Source: Marinobacterium_A aestuariivivens
GTDB taxonomy: Bacteria > Pseudomonadota > Gammaproteobacteria > Pseudomonadales > Balneatricaceae
Direction: 5' to 3'
DNA length: 64,000 nt
Assembly (NCBI RefSeq): GCF_042661465.1
Contig: NZ_JBHSWE010000001.1
Span: forward strand, 3,038,001-3,102,000
Shown here: piece by piece, positions 20,838 through 31,538 of the stretch
Layout of the letters: each line of letters begins with the position of its first letter
Position numbering within the stretch: the first letter of the stretch is position 1
Position numbers and translations under genes: made by a program
Notes under the pieces: generated by a model
Told to the model about the DNA's origin: nothing
Databases searched by the model: none
The model's input: only the letters and a program-made list of their open reading frames with translations

Positions 20838-23800
20838 CAGTAGAACACCCTTACCAGCGCATAGCGCGTTATAGATTCACTGCTCGTCGAATCAGTGGCG
20901 CGCAACGATATTCGATAATCGCCCGCGTCGGCAAATAGGCCATTTTCGGCATGACCATTCCAGGCGATTGTATGTCCCGTTCCTGCCGCAACGGCCTGCT
21001 GCGTGATCCGTTTCAGTACCTGCCCTGTTTTCAGGTTGGTAACCGTCAGTTCCACGGTCGCGGTTTTGTCTAGATCGTATGTGACGGTAGCGACAGGCGC
21101 ATTCGGCGTCAGGAAGTCTGGTGTGGCTGGGTCGAAGAAATTGGGATCTACCTGCATATTCGAGATCACCGGCGCGGCTTGAAGGAATATCGCGTTATCG
21201 GGCAGCGTAAAGCCGAATATCCCGAACAGGAAAAAATCTCCCGGTGGCGCTACCGCGAAGTTGCCACTGGCGTCGAGGCCGTCCCAATGTATCGTGTGCG
21301 TTCCAGCGCCAAGGGGAATTCGGTTGAGCAGCGTAATAAAACGGGTATCGGTGAAGAAGAGACCGATAAATGCTAGAATTTCAGACGCGCCACGGTTCGC
21401 GGGGATGGTAAAGTTGATATCCAGCAGATCATCCTCAAACGGGCTGAAAGTCCGCGGTAGAGAATTTCTGGAGGGATTGTAACGGACGCCGCCGGATGTA
21501 TTGGTCCAGTCGACACGGCGTACTTCGGGGCCGAAATCGTATTCCAGAACCGCATAATAGGGCGCTTCAGGTAACAGGTTGCCGTCGTCGCTCCGTCCAT
21601 CCCAGGGATCCTGGTAATTGCCCGCAGCGCGGAACTCATTGACGAGTGTTCTTACGAGCTGTCCCTCCTGATCCTTCAGCAGGATTCGCACAGGGACTCC
21701 TGCCGTTAGTGAGGTATTGATCACTCCGGACTCTCCAAGTGACGGATCGAAAGTGTTGTCGGGGATCGAAAGGTTTGCAGTGAGGTTGACGATCACCTCG
21801 GTAGTATCGATGCCAGTTTTACCTTCATCGTCAGTGGCTCGCAGTGCGGCGGCGAAGATGCCCGCATTCACGTAGGTAAAGCTGGTGGCCGGGGAGCTCG
21901 GGGATGAATAGTCGAACAGCCCGTCGCCGTCGAAGTCCCACTCCCATAGCACGATGCTTCCATCATCAACGGCACTGCCATTGAAAGAGACTGCCAGTGG
22001 GGCGCTGCCACTGCTCGGCGATGCCGTTGCGGTAACGCTAGGAGAGCCTGGGGAGCGGGGCGAATCAGGGTCGTGGTTGTGCGTGCTTCGCCGGTCAAGC
22101 CATCATTGTCGGTGACTCGGCATAGCGCGACGAAGGTACCCTCCTGGCTATATGTATGCATGACCGAGCCCGAACTCGGGTTGCTGTAGTCGAAAGACCC
22201 GTCGCCATCGAAATCCCACTCGTAAAGCACAATGGTGCCGTCGGCATCACTGCCGGTGCAGGTTAAATTGACATCGAGGGGGACAGGGCCGTTGGAGGGG
22301 CTCGCGTTGGCTATCGCTATCGGCGCATTGCCGCCGACCTGGATGGTGCAGGTATCCGTCGCGGTATCACCGAAGTTGTTGGTGACCTCCAACACGGCAT
22401 TGAAAGTACCCTGAGTATTGAAGGTAAAGCTGTAGTCTTTGGCGACCGAGTCGACAGTATCGAAGACTCCATCACCCTGGAAATCCCAGCGATACAAAAC
22501 GATGCTGCCGCCGTCGAACTCGCCACGGCTGCGGAAGCGTACTGCAAGTGGCACTTCACCACTGGTCGGGGCGCAGTCAGCAATCGCCGCGAAGCCGCCG
22601 ACGGTGAAGGTAATCATCGTTGTCTGTACATTACCCGCGAGGTCCGCGATTTGCGCGGTCGCTTCGTTTTCGCCAACGGGAAGTGGAGCCGCGGGTGTGT
22701 AGCTGGCGCCGTACGGGGATACAAAAGTGCCAGAAGTGACATCGATGCCGTTGATCGTGGTCTGATAGGAGCTCAAATCGAGCCCTGAACCGTCATCGCT
22801 AAAGAAAACGCGAATTTCAGGCATCGAGGTGACTGTCGATCCCTCTACTGGCGATAAGAATCCGATATCAGGTGCTGTGTTATCGCCAAAAATAAGGACG
22901 TTATCCTCGTCACTGGCTTCGCCGTCATCGACCTTCAAACGCGCGAGGTAGTCGCCCTCGACGTCGGGAATGAGCGTCGTTATTGCCTGATCAGAAGGGA
23001 TAAGGTCCGCGCTGGTCAATGTGCTCCCGTCGGGTCGACCGATCAGACTCCAAGAATCCGCGAGAGGTAGAGGCCCTTGATCGGGATCGGTACTTCCGGA
23101 GCCGTCCAGCTTTGCCGCTTGGCTCGTTCTGACGGCTATGTCGGGCCCGGCATCTGCATTGGGAGGGACATTCGACTCGCTGGCGATGATCTGGACCCGA
23201 TCCGTGTCGTTGCTTGCCCCATTGCCGACATCCAATCTGAGAACATAGTTACCGACTGTATCCGGGGTAAATTGGGGAGCAGGCGTGTTTGCGAAAACAA
23301 TGTCCGCGTCGGTCAATGCACTTTCAGGCGGCAGCGACTCAAAGATCCATGTAAAGCTCAGTAGAAATCCGTTGGGATCCTGGCTGTTGGAACCGTCGAG
23401 AAGCACCGGTATGCCGATCAAGGCGTTTTGATCTTCACCTGCGTCGGCATTTGGTGGAGCGATATCTGCCACGGCAGTCACAGTAACCTGGTCGGGTGTG
23501 CTGTCTACCTCACCGTCATTGACAACAAGTTCGAAGACATAGTCGCCGGGCTGATCTGGTATGAAACTAGGCTTGATGCTCGCTGTATCCTGAAGTGTCG
23601 CTGTGCTGCCTGGAGGAGCTCCGACTGCCGACCAGCCAAATGTAATCGCATCGCCATCGGGATCGAAACTCTTACTGCCATCCAATGAAAAAGAAACCCC
23701 CGTGAGAGCGGAGTTGTCCTTGCCCGCATTTGCGATGGGAGCTGTGTTTGTCCCGAATATCGAAACGATAAGGAAAGAACCAGGCTCCCCTCTGATCTCG

Positions 23801-24165
23801 ATATTCTCCACGACGATCTCATTGCCGTCTGCAAGCGATACGGGGATCTCGATAAGATCGACCTGCTTGCTGAAATCCTCCGGACCTAAAATCTGAATAC
23901 CATTTATCGTGATAATTGCGCTGCTGACACGGGTTGATTCGTCCTCGCCGTCACCGTTCTGAACAATGAGTGTGAAGTCGTCGTCCGGATTCCAGATCGA
24001 AAAGTGCCTCACCTCGGGTCGAGGCTTGGCTCGGCCTCTGTCGAATTGTTCGGGGCCAAAGACAATCGTTTCACCATAAACGGGCAACAAAGAGTCGAAC
24101 AGCATGAGTAACGCTGACATAGCGAAGTACAAAGCATACTGCGTGCATCTTTTCGGTATCTGCAT
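20837..24165 (-). CDS. Large exported PKD / Ig-repeat protein, one frameshift
   Basis: About 1110 residues after repair. A signal peptide (LYFAMSALLMLFDSLLPVYG) is followed by a short N-terminal domain (VVENIEIRGEPGSFLIVSIFG). Repeated PKD/cadherin-like Ig domains follow (NADAGEDQNALIGIPVLLDGS..DPNG; WDFDGDGSFDYSNPSSGSV.HTYSQEGTF). After the frame break, another PKD unit and FlgD-Ig modules appear (NTFDPSLGESGVINTSL...PWDGRSDDGNLLPEAPYYAVLEY). The frame is lost near 22050-22060, where a C run lacks one base. It is probably a surface stalk or adhesin. As first gene of the operon with the RHS protein, it may anchor or display the RHS product. Confidence 0.8.
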
Positions 24166-25218
24166 CGTACTCCTCCTTCAGGAGGTTGTTTTCAGATACG
24201 TTTAGGTCGTAATACGTCACGAATCGACCCACGATCACCTGAGACGTCTTGACTTCTGAGCATCTGACCAGCTACTACCAGTTACTATTAACTAGGCAGT
24301 ATTTTACCGAGATTACCAAGCTAGGCCGGAGCCGGGCATGGTCACGCAGGCCGGTGCTAGGTCCCTGTCACAATGGCCTGTTGCGCACTTCCATGTGCGG
24401 CTTAGCCCATGCCCGGCCCCTCTGAATGCACGGTATTTTATTGCCGGTTTAATAGAAGACGCTGCTTCGTGCTAGTGTCAATAAACTTTATCAGTATACT
24501 TCGGACATTAACTAATTTATTTGTGTGAGCATTGTAATAAGACGCTTAGTTTTATACAAATATTATTCCAATTATATAACTGTAAGATATTTAAGTCTTT
24601 TTTTAAGGGTTTTGGCTTTTGTGGTGATTGTGGTGTCTCTGTTCATATACAGTATAAAAGTTTAAGTTAAGAAAGCTTTTATATTTCAATGCATTATGTG
24701 GACTGTGATTTTGTTTGCCTGTAATGGAGATGAAAGTGGGTAGTGACATTCACTGATAACTTAAGTCGATAATGCTTTGATTTATTTGAATATTATGTCA
24801 GGTTTACACGTGTAAATTATTGTCTAGTCTAGATGTTGCAGTATCCTCGCAGAATTTGTAGAAACAGTTTCTTTAATTTCTGATTTTACTGGATTTTGGC
24901 CGTTAGGATTTTCTAAAGTTCATCTTGGTGTTGGAAACTTTAATTCTTGGCCGGCCGAACCTGCCTGTATGAAACGAGCAGTTCTACCTAAACTCGGCTC
25001 GTCCACCATTCTGGCGATAGCGCTTCGGCGATATTTCTATCAAGGGCGCGCGGGCCCGCACAAGACTTGAACGCTGGCTACGGGTACGAGGTGAGGATGG
25101 ATGAGACGATTTACATTGGCCGCAGCCCGGTCGAAGATAGACGTACCGGCCTGAGGACCGGCGTAAAAAGGATGATCCGCCAGGCTGCTCTGGACCCGAC
25201 GGAATTCGGAGGTTTGTA
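24166..25218. other. AT-rich non-coding region upstream of the RHS operon
   Basis: About 1050 bases without a convincing gene on either strand. It is strongly AT-rich apart from a GC-rich segment at 24320-24420 that can fold. The stretch must carry the promoter of the minus-strand RHS operon and the promoter of the plus-strand DUF3750 gene, but I cannot place either with confidence. The composition contrast supports an island boundary here. Confidence 0.5.
24331..24417. ncRNA. Possible structured RNA with a three-way junction
   Basis: GCCGGGCATGG (24331-24341) pairs perfectly with CCATGCCCGGC (24407-24417). Inside, CAGGCC (24347-24352) pairs with GGCCTG (24375-24380), and CGCAC (24384-24388) pairs with GTGCG (24395-24399). 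The result is a compact three-way junction in a GC-rich patch within AT-rich DNA. I do not recognise a known RNA family, and a mobile-element remnant is possible. Confidence 0.35.
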
Positions 25219-25743
25219 ATGCGATTCGGACTGCTGTTCGTTGCCGCCCTGTTGCTCGGCGGCTGTGCCAACGGCGACTGGCGTGACGCCAGCCGGGCGC
25301 CGGCGGGTATCGCGCCGGATCCGGCAACGACCCCCGAAGCGGTGATACAGGTCTATGGCGCGCCGGCCTGGGGCTGGCGCGGCTGGTTCGCCATCCATAC
25401 CTGGATTGCCGTGAAGCCGAGCAATGCCCGTCAGTATACCGTCTACGAGGTGGTGGGCTGGCGCGAACGGCGCGGGCTGCCGGTACTCAGGGTCGAGCAG
25501 GATCATCCGGACCGCTACTGGTTCGGCGAACGCCCCGAGCTGCTGCTGGATCGTCGCGGGCCCGGTGTCGATCGCCTGATCCAGGCCGTCGACGGTGCCG
25601 CCCAGGCCTATCCCTGGAAGCATGAATACCGCGTTTTCCCGGGCCCCAACAGCAACACCTTTCCGGCCTGGGTGGCGGAGCAGGTGCCGGAGCTCGGCCT
25701 CGAGCTGCCGTTCAGTGCCATCGGCAGCGGCTGGGCGGACTGA
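25219..25743 (+). CDS. DUF3750 family lipoprotein
   Basis: 174 residues with a clear lipoprotein signal (LLFVAALLLGGC, cysteine near residue 16). The mature part matches DUF3750 as I recall it (VIQVYGAPAWGWRGWFAIHTWIAVKP, YTVYEVVGWR, YPWKHEYRVFPGPNSNTFPAWV). The HTW and GPNSNTF segments look like active-site or ligand motifs. The ATG at 25219 follows GGAGG. It stands alone between the AT-rich gap and a REP-like palindrome. Biological role unknown. Confidence 0.8.
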   Translation: MRFGLLFVAALLLGGCANGDWRDASRAPAGIAPDPATTPEAVIQVYGAPAWGWRGWFAIHTWIAVKPSNARQYTVYEVVGWRERRGLPVLRVEQDHPDRYWFGERPELLLDRRGPGVDRLIQAVDGAAQAYPWKHEYRVFPGPNSNTFPAWVAEQVPELGLELPFSAIGSGWAD

Positions 25744-25750
25744 AACATTT

Positions 25751-25819
25751 GTAGGAGCCTCGCCCGCGAGGCGAACCCATCCGGCACGGTGGTTATTCGC
25801 ACCGGGGCGGCGCTCCTAC
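25751..25819. repeat. REP-like palindrome GTAGGAGC...GCTCCTAC
   Basis: GTAGGAGC at 25751 and GCTCCTAC at 25812 bound a 69-base element with inner palindromic parts (CCTCGCCCGCGAGG). It resembles REP elements of pseudomonads. The TAG in its right end, read on the minus strand, is the stop codon of the helicase gene. Confidence 0.7.
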
Positions 25820-27117
25820 TTGCGTTTGCCACCTGACAGCAGCGAAGGCCGCACGGCGCGGCCGCCGGTATCGTCGGCCGCGGGCTGCGGTTTGGGGCGG
25901 GCCTTTGGTTTGGCGACCTTGGTGGCGCGCTGGCGGGTCTGTGACGGCGTACGTCTGGCCGGGGAGTCCTCCTCCGCCATGTCCTGGCCGTGGAAGGGAA
26001 CCGGCTTGAGCGGCAGCGGGCGGCCGATGGCGGCCTCTATCGCCAGCAGGTAGCGTTTTTCGTCCGGTGCCACCAGCGAAATTGCCTGGCCCTTGCCGCC
26101 CGCGCGGCCGGTACGGCCGATGCGGTGGATGTAGGCTTCGGGTTCGTTGGGCAGGTCGTAGTTGACCACCCGGGGCAGGGCATCGATATCGAGCCCGCGG
26201 GCGGCCACGTCGGTGGCGACCAGTACCCGGATTTTCCCCTGGCTGAAGCCGGACAGCACTCTCAGACGCTCGCGCTGGGGCTTGTCGCCATGCAGTGCGG
26301 CGGCACTGATCGCCTCATTCTGGAGGTACTCCGCCACCAGGTCGGCACGCTTCTTGGTTCGGGTGAATACCAGTACCTGTTGCCACTGACCGCCCTGGAT
26401 CAGGTAGGCGAGAATATCGGCCTTGTCGCGCTGATCGACGGCATAGGCGAACTGCAGCACGGTCCTGGCGGCCGAGTTGCGCCGGTCGACCCGGACCCAG
26501 TGGGGGCGGTGCAGGAAATCCGGCACCAGCTTTTCCACCGCGGCGGACAGCGTCGCGGAAAACAGCAGGGTCTGGCATTTTTCGGGCAGCTGTTCCCGGA
26601 TTCGGCGCATGTCGGCGATAAAGCCCAGGTCCAGCATCCGGTCGGCCTCATCGAGCACCAGCAACTCCAGTTGCGTCAACTCGGTGACCCGTTGTTGCAG
26701 CAGGTCGAGCAGGCGGCCCGGCGTCGCCACCAGAATATCGGCGCCGCGCTCGAGGCGCCGGATCTGGTTGTCGATGCGGCTACCGCCAAAGAGCGCAACC
26801 GGCACCAGCGTCAGGTAGCGGCCATAGGCTTCGAGACTCTGGCACACTTGCAGGGCCAGTTCGCGGGTCGGGACCAGAATCAGTGCCCGCGGAAGGCGGA
26901 GTTCGACATCGGTTTCGGTTGTCGCCAGTTTCTGCAGTAGCGGCAGGGCAAAGGCGGCCGTCTTGCCGGTGCCGGTCTGGGCCTCGGCCACCAGATCCTG
27001 GTCGTCCAGGATCGCGGGGATTCCCTGGGTCTGAATGGCGGTCGGGCGGCGGTAGTCGAGTTCGGCGAGCGCCTGGCGCAGCGGCTCGATAAGGCCAAGG
27101 GAATCGAATGTACTCAT
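25816..27117 (-). CDS. rhlE: DEAD-box ATP-dependent RNA helicase, RhlE-like
   Basis: 433 residues. Ordered helicase motifs are: Q motif RRPTAIQTQGIPAIL, Walker A AQTGTGKTAAFALP, PTRELALQV, GGSRIDNQIR, TPGRLLDLL, DEAD-box variant VLDEADRMLDLGF, SAT (LFSATLS), TDVAARGLDID, and HRIGRTGRAG. The C terminus is a basic low-complexity tail (RRTPSQTRQRATKVAKPKARPKPQ) typical of RhlE-type proteins in RNA remodelling. The stop codon falls inside a REP-like palindrome. Other DEAD-box subfamilies are possible, so the symbol is tentative. Confidence 0.9.
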   Translation of the reverse strand: MSTFDSLGLIEPLRQALAELDYRRPTAIQTQGIPAILDDQDLVAEAQTGTGKTAAFALPLLQKLATTETDVELRLPRALILVPTRELALQVCQSLEAYGRYLTLVPVALFGGSRIDNQIRRLERGADILVATPGRLLDLLQQRVTELTQLELLVLDEADRMLDLGFIADMRRIREQLPEKCQTLLFSATLSAAVEKLVPDFLHRPHWVRVDRRNSAARTVLQFAYAVDQRDKADILAYLIQGGQWQQVLVFTRTKKRADLVAEYLQNEAISAAALHGDKPQRERLRVLSGFSQGKIRVLVATDVAARGLDIDALPRVVNYDLPNEPEAYIHRIGRTGRAGGKGQAISLVAPDEKRYLLAIEAAIGRPLPLKPVPFHGQDMAEEDSPARRTPSQTRQRATKVAKPKARPKPQPAADDTGGRAVRPSLLSGGKRK

Positions 27118-27279
27118 CGGAACCTGTCAGCGGCGGGAGCGGTCTGAAGAAGAGCCCATGATAGCGGAAACGGAGTGTCGCGGCGAACCCCCAAGCCTTG
27201 TCGGCGGGATTGACCGGGGCTCCGTTCGGGCGCAGGATAAATACCGAGGATTTGTCATTTTAAAGGACATCAGGATCCG

Positions 27280-27636
27280 ATGATCAGTCTCCTGCCGGAG
27301 CGGCAACGTTCGACCGGCTCTCTCGTCAAATCCCCCGCCTTCTGGGCGCTGGCGCTTTTTCTGGCACTGATTGCCTTGCGATCGACAGCGGCGACAGCAT
27401 TGGCCGATACGGTGGCCCAGAAGGTGCCGGTGTTCGTGCTGGCACCAGAGGGCGGCGACCAGGGAAACACGGGGCAGCCGGTCGATGTCGACAACGATGA
27501 CGGCCTGCCGGGTCGGTGGGCGCAGACGGCTCCGCAGTGGTTCGATGCACCGGTAGCCGGCTCCTCTGCTGGCTGGGGCTTTCGTCTTCATATCCATGCC
27601 CGGGCCCGGGCTCCGCCCAACTCCCTCTCAGCCTGA
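27280..27636 (+). CDS. Possible small membrane-anchored protein
   Basis: An open frame of 118 residues with one hydrophobic N-terminal segment (PAFWALALFLALIALRSTAATALA). The start has AGGACATCAGGATCC upstream. No family is recognised and the C-terminal half has the composition of unselected GC-rich DNA, so it may not be real. It lies between the divergent helicase and the CBS protein gene. Confidence 0.3.
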   Translation: MISLLPERQRSTGSLVKSPAFWALALFLALIALRSTAATALADTVAQKVPVFVLAPEGGDQGNTGQPVDVDNDDGLPGRWAQTAPQWFDAPVAGSSAGWGFRLHIHARARAPPNSLSA

Positions 27637-27700
27637 ACTGTCTGCTTCTTTTTTCATTCGTTCAAGTCGCTCTGGCGCTGGCCAGAGGGAGGCCAATGGC

Positions 27701-28288
27701 ATGCAAACCTACCACGAACTCAAACCCGTATCGCTCGGCAGCTATCACCGGCTGTCCCATCCGGAAACCGAATCGCTGAGTCTCGAAAGCCCGGCGAGCG
27801 ACATCGTGACACGCTTCGATCACACCCGTCCCTTTGCATTGGAGCTCGATGTGGGCATCGATGATGCGCTGTTGCTGATGAAAAAGGCCCATGTCCGTTC
27901 GGTGATCGTCATGGATGGCGCCGAACAGTTCAAGGGCATCATCAGCGTTGCCGACCTCGAGAGCCGCAAGGTCCTCAGCATGGCGCAGAGTCTCGGGCAG
28001 CGGCGTGACGAGCTGACCGTCGCCGACCTGATGACACCGCGTGACAAGCTCTCCGGTCTATCGATTCAGCAGATCGAAGGCAGTCGCATCGGCGACGTGC
28101 TCAAGACTCTGCAGGATGTGGGCTCCCAGCACATGCTGGTGGTCAAACCCGATGAGTCGCTCATCTGCGGCATCATTTCCGCCAGCGATATCGCCCGCAA
28201 GCTGCACATCCCGGTGGCGATCACCGAGCGGGCGACCAGTTTCCGGGAGGTCGTCGATGTGCTGTACGGACGCAATGGCGCCGCCTGA
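27701..28288 (+). CDS. CBS-domain pair protein
   Basis: 195 residues. Two CBS domains are visible: DIVTRFDHTRPFALELDVGIDDALLLMKKAHVRSVIVMD...FKGIISVADLESRKV, and LTVADLMTPRDKLSGLS...IGDVLKTLQDVGSQHMLVVKPDESLICGIISASDIARKL. Such pairs bind adenosine nucleotides and act as regulatory sensors. The ATG at 27701 is preferred over upstream in-frame starts because GGGAGG lies about 9 bases before it. It precedes the glutamate-cysteine-ligase-like gene and may regulate or be co-expressed with it. Confidence 0.8.
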   Translation: MQTYHELKPVSLGSYHRLSHPETESLSLESPASDIVTRFDHTRPFALELDVGIDDALLLMKKAHVRSVIVMDGAEQFKGIISVADLESRKVLSMAQSLGQRRDELTVADLMTPRDKLSGLSIQQIEGSRIGDVLKTLQDVGSQHMLVVKPDESLICGIISASDIARKLHIPVAITERATSFREVVDVLYGRNGAA

Positions 28289-28414
28289 TCCCGGCGTCGG
28301 AACCCGTTCCCTTGCTGTCCGGCCCCCTCAGGGGGCGGGCCGAGATTCAATCGCTGGAGCCGATCCGCTTCGCTGTCTACGCTTTAGGGATACTTTCACA
28401 CAGACAGGACAGCG

Positions 28415-29903
28415 ATGGGACTCGAGATCGAGAAGTCCAGCTTCACCGCGCAGGAGTTTCGCCGCTTCAATCAGCGCCTCGACAACAATCTCGAGGCGCT
28501 GAAACTGCTGCTGCAGAAACCCGGATTCGGCAAGGGACCGGCCTCGCTCGGCGCCGAACTCGAACTCTATATCGTCGATCGAAACGGCCATCCGCTGTCG
28601 GTCAACCGCGAGATTCTCGGCGAGATCGACGATCCCCGGCTGACCCTCGAACTCAACCGCTACAACCTCGAGTACAACCTGACACCGGTCCCGGTCCGGG
28701 GCCGGCCCTTTCGCGGATCGAGTCGGAAATGGTGGGCATACTGCGCGAGCTCGAGCAAAAGGCGGAAGGGCACCACGGGCATGTACTGGCGATCGGCATA
28801 CTGCCGACCCTGAGACGCAGCGATTTTGGCCCCCAGGTGATGAGTGAACAGCGCCGTTACCAGGCTCTGACCGAAGGCCTGGCGCGTATTCGCGGCGAAA
28901 GGTTCACGGTGCGGATCAACGGTGCCGAGCCGATCACGCTGCGGGCCAGGGATGTCACCCTCGAGGGGGCCAACACCTCGATGCAGCTGCATTACCGGGT
29001 GGCGCCGCGCCAGTTCGCCGATATCTACAACGCCATTCAGCTGGTCACGCCGGTGGTACTGGCGGTGGCCGGCAACTCCCCTTTCTACTCGGGCACAGGC
29101 TTTGGCACGAGACCCGGATCCCGCTGTTCAAGCATGCCATAGACGGCTCCACCCGCGACTGTCACGGCGCGCAGAAGGCCTCCCGGGTCGGATTCGGCAC
29201 CGGCTGGGTCAGGGACGGGGCCTACGAACTCTTTGCCGAATCGGTATTGCTGCACCCGCCGATTCTGCCGATCTGCAACGACGGCGAAGATGCCCTGGCG
29301 CAGGTGCGGGACGGCGCCGTGCCGGGACTGCAGGAACTGCGGCTGCACCATGGTACCGTCTGGTCCTGGAACCGGGTGATCTATGATGACGCCGGCGACG
29401 GTCACCTGCGTGTCGAGATGCGGGCGCTGCCGGCGGGGCCCACGCCCTGCGACATGATGGCCAATGCGGCGCTGCTGGTCGGGCTGGCGGAAGGCCTGCG
29501 TGACGAGATTCGCGAGCTGATGCCGGCGCTGCCTTTCCCGATGCTGTCGCATAATTTCTACCGGGCCGCGGAGCACGGCATCAATGCGCGGCTGCTGTGG
29601 CCCTCGTTCAGCGATCGCCGGCTGGTGGAGCTTTCGGCGACGGAGCTGGTGCGCAATCTGCTGCCGCTGGCGCAGCGGGGGCTCGAGCGGATCGGCATCG
29701 CGCCCGCGGAGCGGGATGGATATATCGAACTGGTGCGCAACCGCCTGGAGCGTGGGCGAACCGGCGCGACCTGGCAGCTCGACCAGGTCGCCCGGCTGTC
29801 GCGGCGCCTGAGCCGGCAGCGGGCGCTGAAAACCATGCTGGAATGCTACCGGGCCAATGCCGGTGTCAACCGGCCCGTAGCGGAATGGACGGATATCAGG
29901 TGA
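28415..29903 (+). CDS. Glutamate--cysteine ligase (GCS2-like) family protein, two frameshifts
   Basis: About 496 residues after repair. The N-terminal strand SLGAELELYIVD carries the acidic metal-binding signature of carboxylate-amine ligases. LELNRYNLEYNLTPV and, in the second frame, GANTSMQLHYRV and VLAVAGNSPF follow. The third frame carries LHHGTVWSWNRVIYD and RVEMRALPAGPTPCDMMANAAL. Breaks sit at the G4 run 28698-28701 and the C4 run 29078-29081; restoring one base at each joins the expected sequence (for example GNSPFLLGHRLWHETRIPLF). The enzyme joins a carboxylate to an amine using ATP; the true substrates are not evident. Its TGA overlaps the start of the peptidase-like gene. Confidence 0.8.
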
Positions 29904-30945
29904 TGCAGGACGACAGAATCAGTATCCAGCACAATCCGGACCCGGCCGGTATCGCCCGGACACCGCAGGATTTCCTGCGTCAGCTCGACGGTCCTACCCT
30001 GATCGTCGTCGACGGCGAGGACAATGATCGCTGCCGTGCGCTCAGCACCCTGCTGCATGGCAACGAGCTCTCGGGACTTCGGGCCCTGCATGGCTGGTTG
30101 CGCCGGGGTGAACGGCCGCGGGTACGGATGCTGCTGTTCATACTGTCGGTGTCGACGGCACTGGCCGACCCGCTGTTCAGTCACCGTCAGTTGCCGGGCG
30201 AGCGGGACATCAATCGCTGTTTCCGTCCGCCTTTCGGCGACCGCCCGGGCCGGGTGGCGGAGCAGCTGCTGGAACTGCTCGAGGAATACAAGCCCGAATG
30301 CATGATCGATATTCACAACACGACCGGCATGAACCCGGCCTTCGGGGTGGCGACCCACGAGGACCCCGCCCATGAGGCGCTGGTGGCGCTTTTCACGCGT
30401 CGCCTGATCATTACCGATATCCGCCTCGGCGCGCTGATGGAGATCAGTCGGCCCGAATTTCCGGTGGTGACCATCGAGTGCGGCGGCAACCGGGATCCGG
30501 CAGCGGACCGGCTGGCGGTACAGGGGGTGCTGCGGTATCTGCAGCAGGACGAGGTGCTGCAGCTGCCGGCCGCGGGACTGCACCTGGATCTTTATCATCA
30601 TCCGGTGCGGCTGGAGCTGTCCCCCGAGACCGAGATTCGCTTCGCCGACGAGCCCGACCCGGACGCCGATATCACGGTACCGCGTCACCTGGAGCGCTAC
30701 AACTTCGGTCAGGTCGGCGCCGGCACTTTCCTGTTCTGGCTGGGCCCCCGGGGGCGTTCCCGGCTGCGTCTGCGGGACGCTTCGGGGGCGATGTGCTGTC
30801 GCAATACTTCAACTGCATCGGCCACTGCCTCTATGCGGCCCAGCCGATCAAGCTTTTCATGGTCACCGACAATCCCCTGATCGCGCGCAGCGACTGTCTG
30901 CTGTACGCCGCGCCGGAAACCGGTCATACCATTCTCGACAACTGA
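29903..30945 (+). CDS. Succinylglutamate desuccinylase/aspartoacylase-family metallohydrolase, one frameshift
   Basis: About 347 residues. The zinc-site motifs of the AstE/AspA (M14-like) family are visible: LLHGNELSGLRAL (His and Glu ligands), MIDIHNTTGMNP (third ligand His) and VVTIECGGNRDP (catalytic Glu). The frame breaks at the G5 run 30784-30788; restoring one G continues into GGDVLSQYFNCIGHCLYAAQ. The ATG at 29903 overlaps the ligase stop codon (TGATG); an in-frame ATG at 29885 is an alternative. Coupled to an amide-forming ligase, it probably hydrolyses the same kind of N-acyl or gamma-glutamyl bond. Confidence 0.8.
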
Positions 30946-31055
30946 AGAGGCGCAGTTGCCCGCTGAACTTCGGCTTAAACGGCCTTGAAAAATGATCCGG
31001 CAACTCGTCGGCCATGGCGCAGTCATACGGGTACAGCTACCAAAGGAGGTGCCCT

Positions 31056-31481
31056 ATGAAGGCTCGGTTGCTCAGTGCCGGCGCGCTGGCTCTGTGCCTC
31101 CTGACCGGTCCGGCGCAGGCCGATGTGGATGTGGGGATCTGGTTCGAGGGGGCTGCCATCCACGGCGACGGTTTCAGCCTCTATATCGGCGGACCCTATT
31201 ATCGGGATCGCTACATCGTGACGCGACCGCACTATACCCGTCACTACTATCGCTACGACAAGCACCGATACCACAAACACGGATACCACAAGCGCTTCGG
31301 CCATCGCCCATACGGTTTCGACCGGCACAGAAACCGTCATGACTTCCGTCATCATCATCATCGCCGTCATGGCGGCGCAATACATGACGGTCGGCGCGGT
31401 TCGCGCATCCATGACCGCCACCACGATTCCCGCCTCCGTTATTTCCGCGATGGCCGCAGGCACTTCGATCACCGCCGCTAA
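31056..31481 (+). CDS. Exported histidine/arginine/tyrosine-rich protein
   Basis: 141 residues. A signal peptide (LSAGALALCLLTGPAQAD) precedes a short acidic segment and then a tail dominated by His, Arg and Tyr (YTRHYYRYDKHRYHKHGYHKRFGHR, RHDFRHHHHRRHGG). The ATG at 31056 follows AAAGGAGGTGCCCT, a near-perfect ribosome-binding site, indicating strong expression. The composition suggests periplasmic metal (nickel, zinc, copper) or nucleic-acid binding, but no family is recognised. Confidence 0.75.
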   Translation: MKARLLSAGALALCLLTGPAQADVDVGIWFEGAAIHGDGFSLYIGGPYYRDRYIVTRPHYTRHYYRYDKHRYHKHGYHKRFGHRPYGFDRHRNRHDFRHHHHRRHGGAIHDGRRGSRIHDRHHDSRLRYFRDGRRHFDHRR

Positions 31482-31538
31482 TAACCGGGAAATGGGTGAT
31501 GGTTGAACGACCCCCGGTTCCGGAAAATGTTCTGATCC

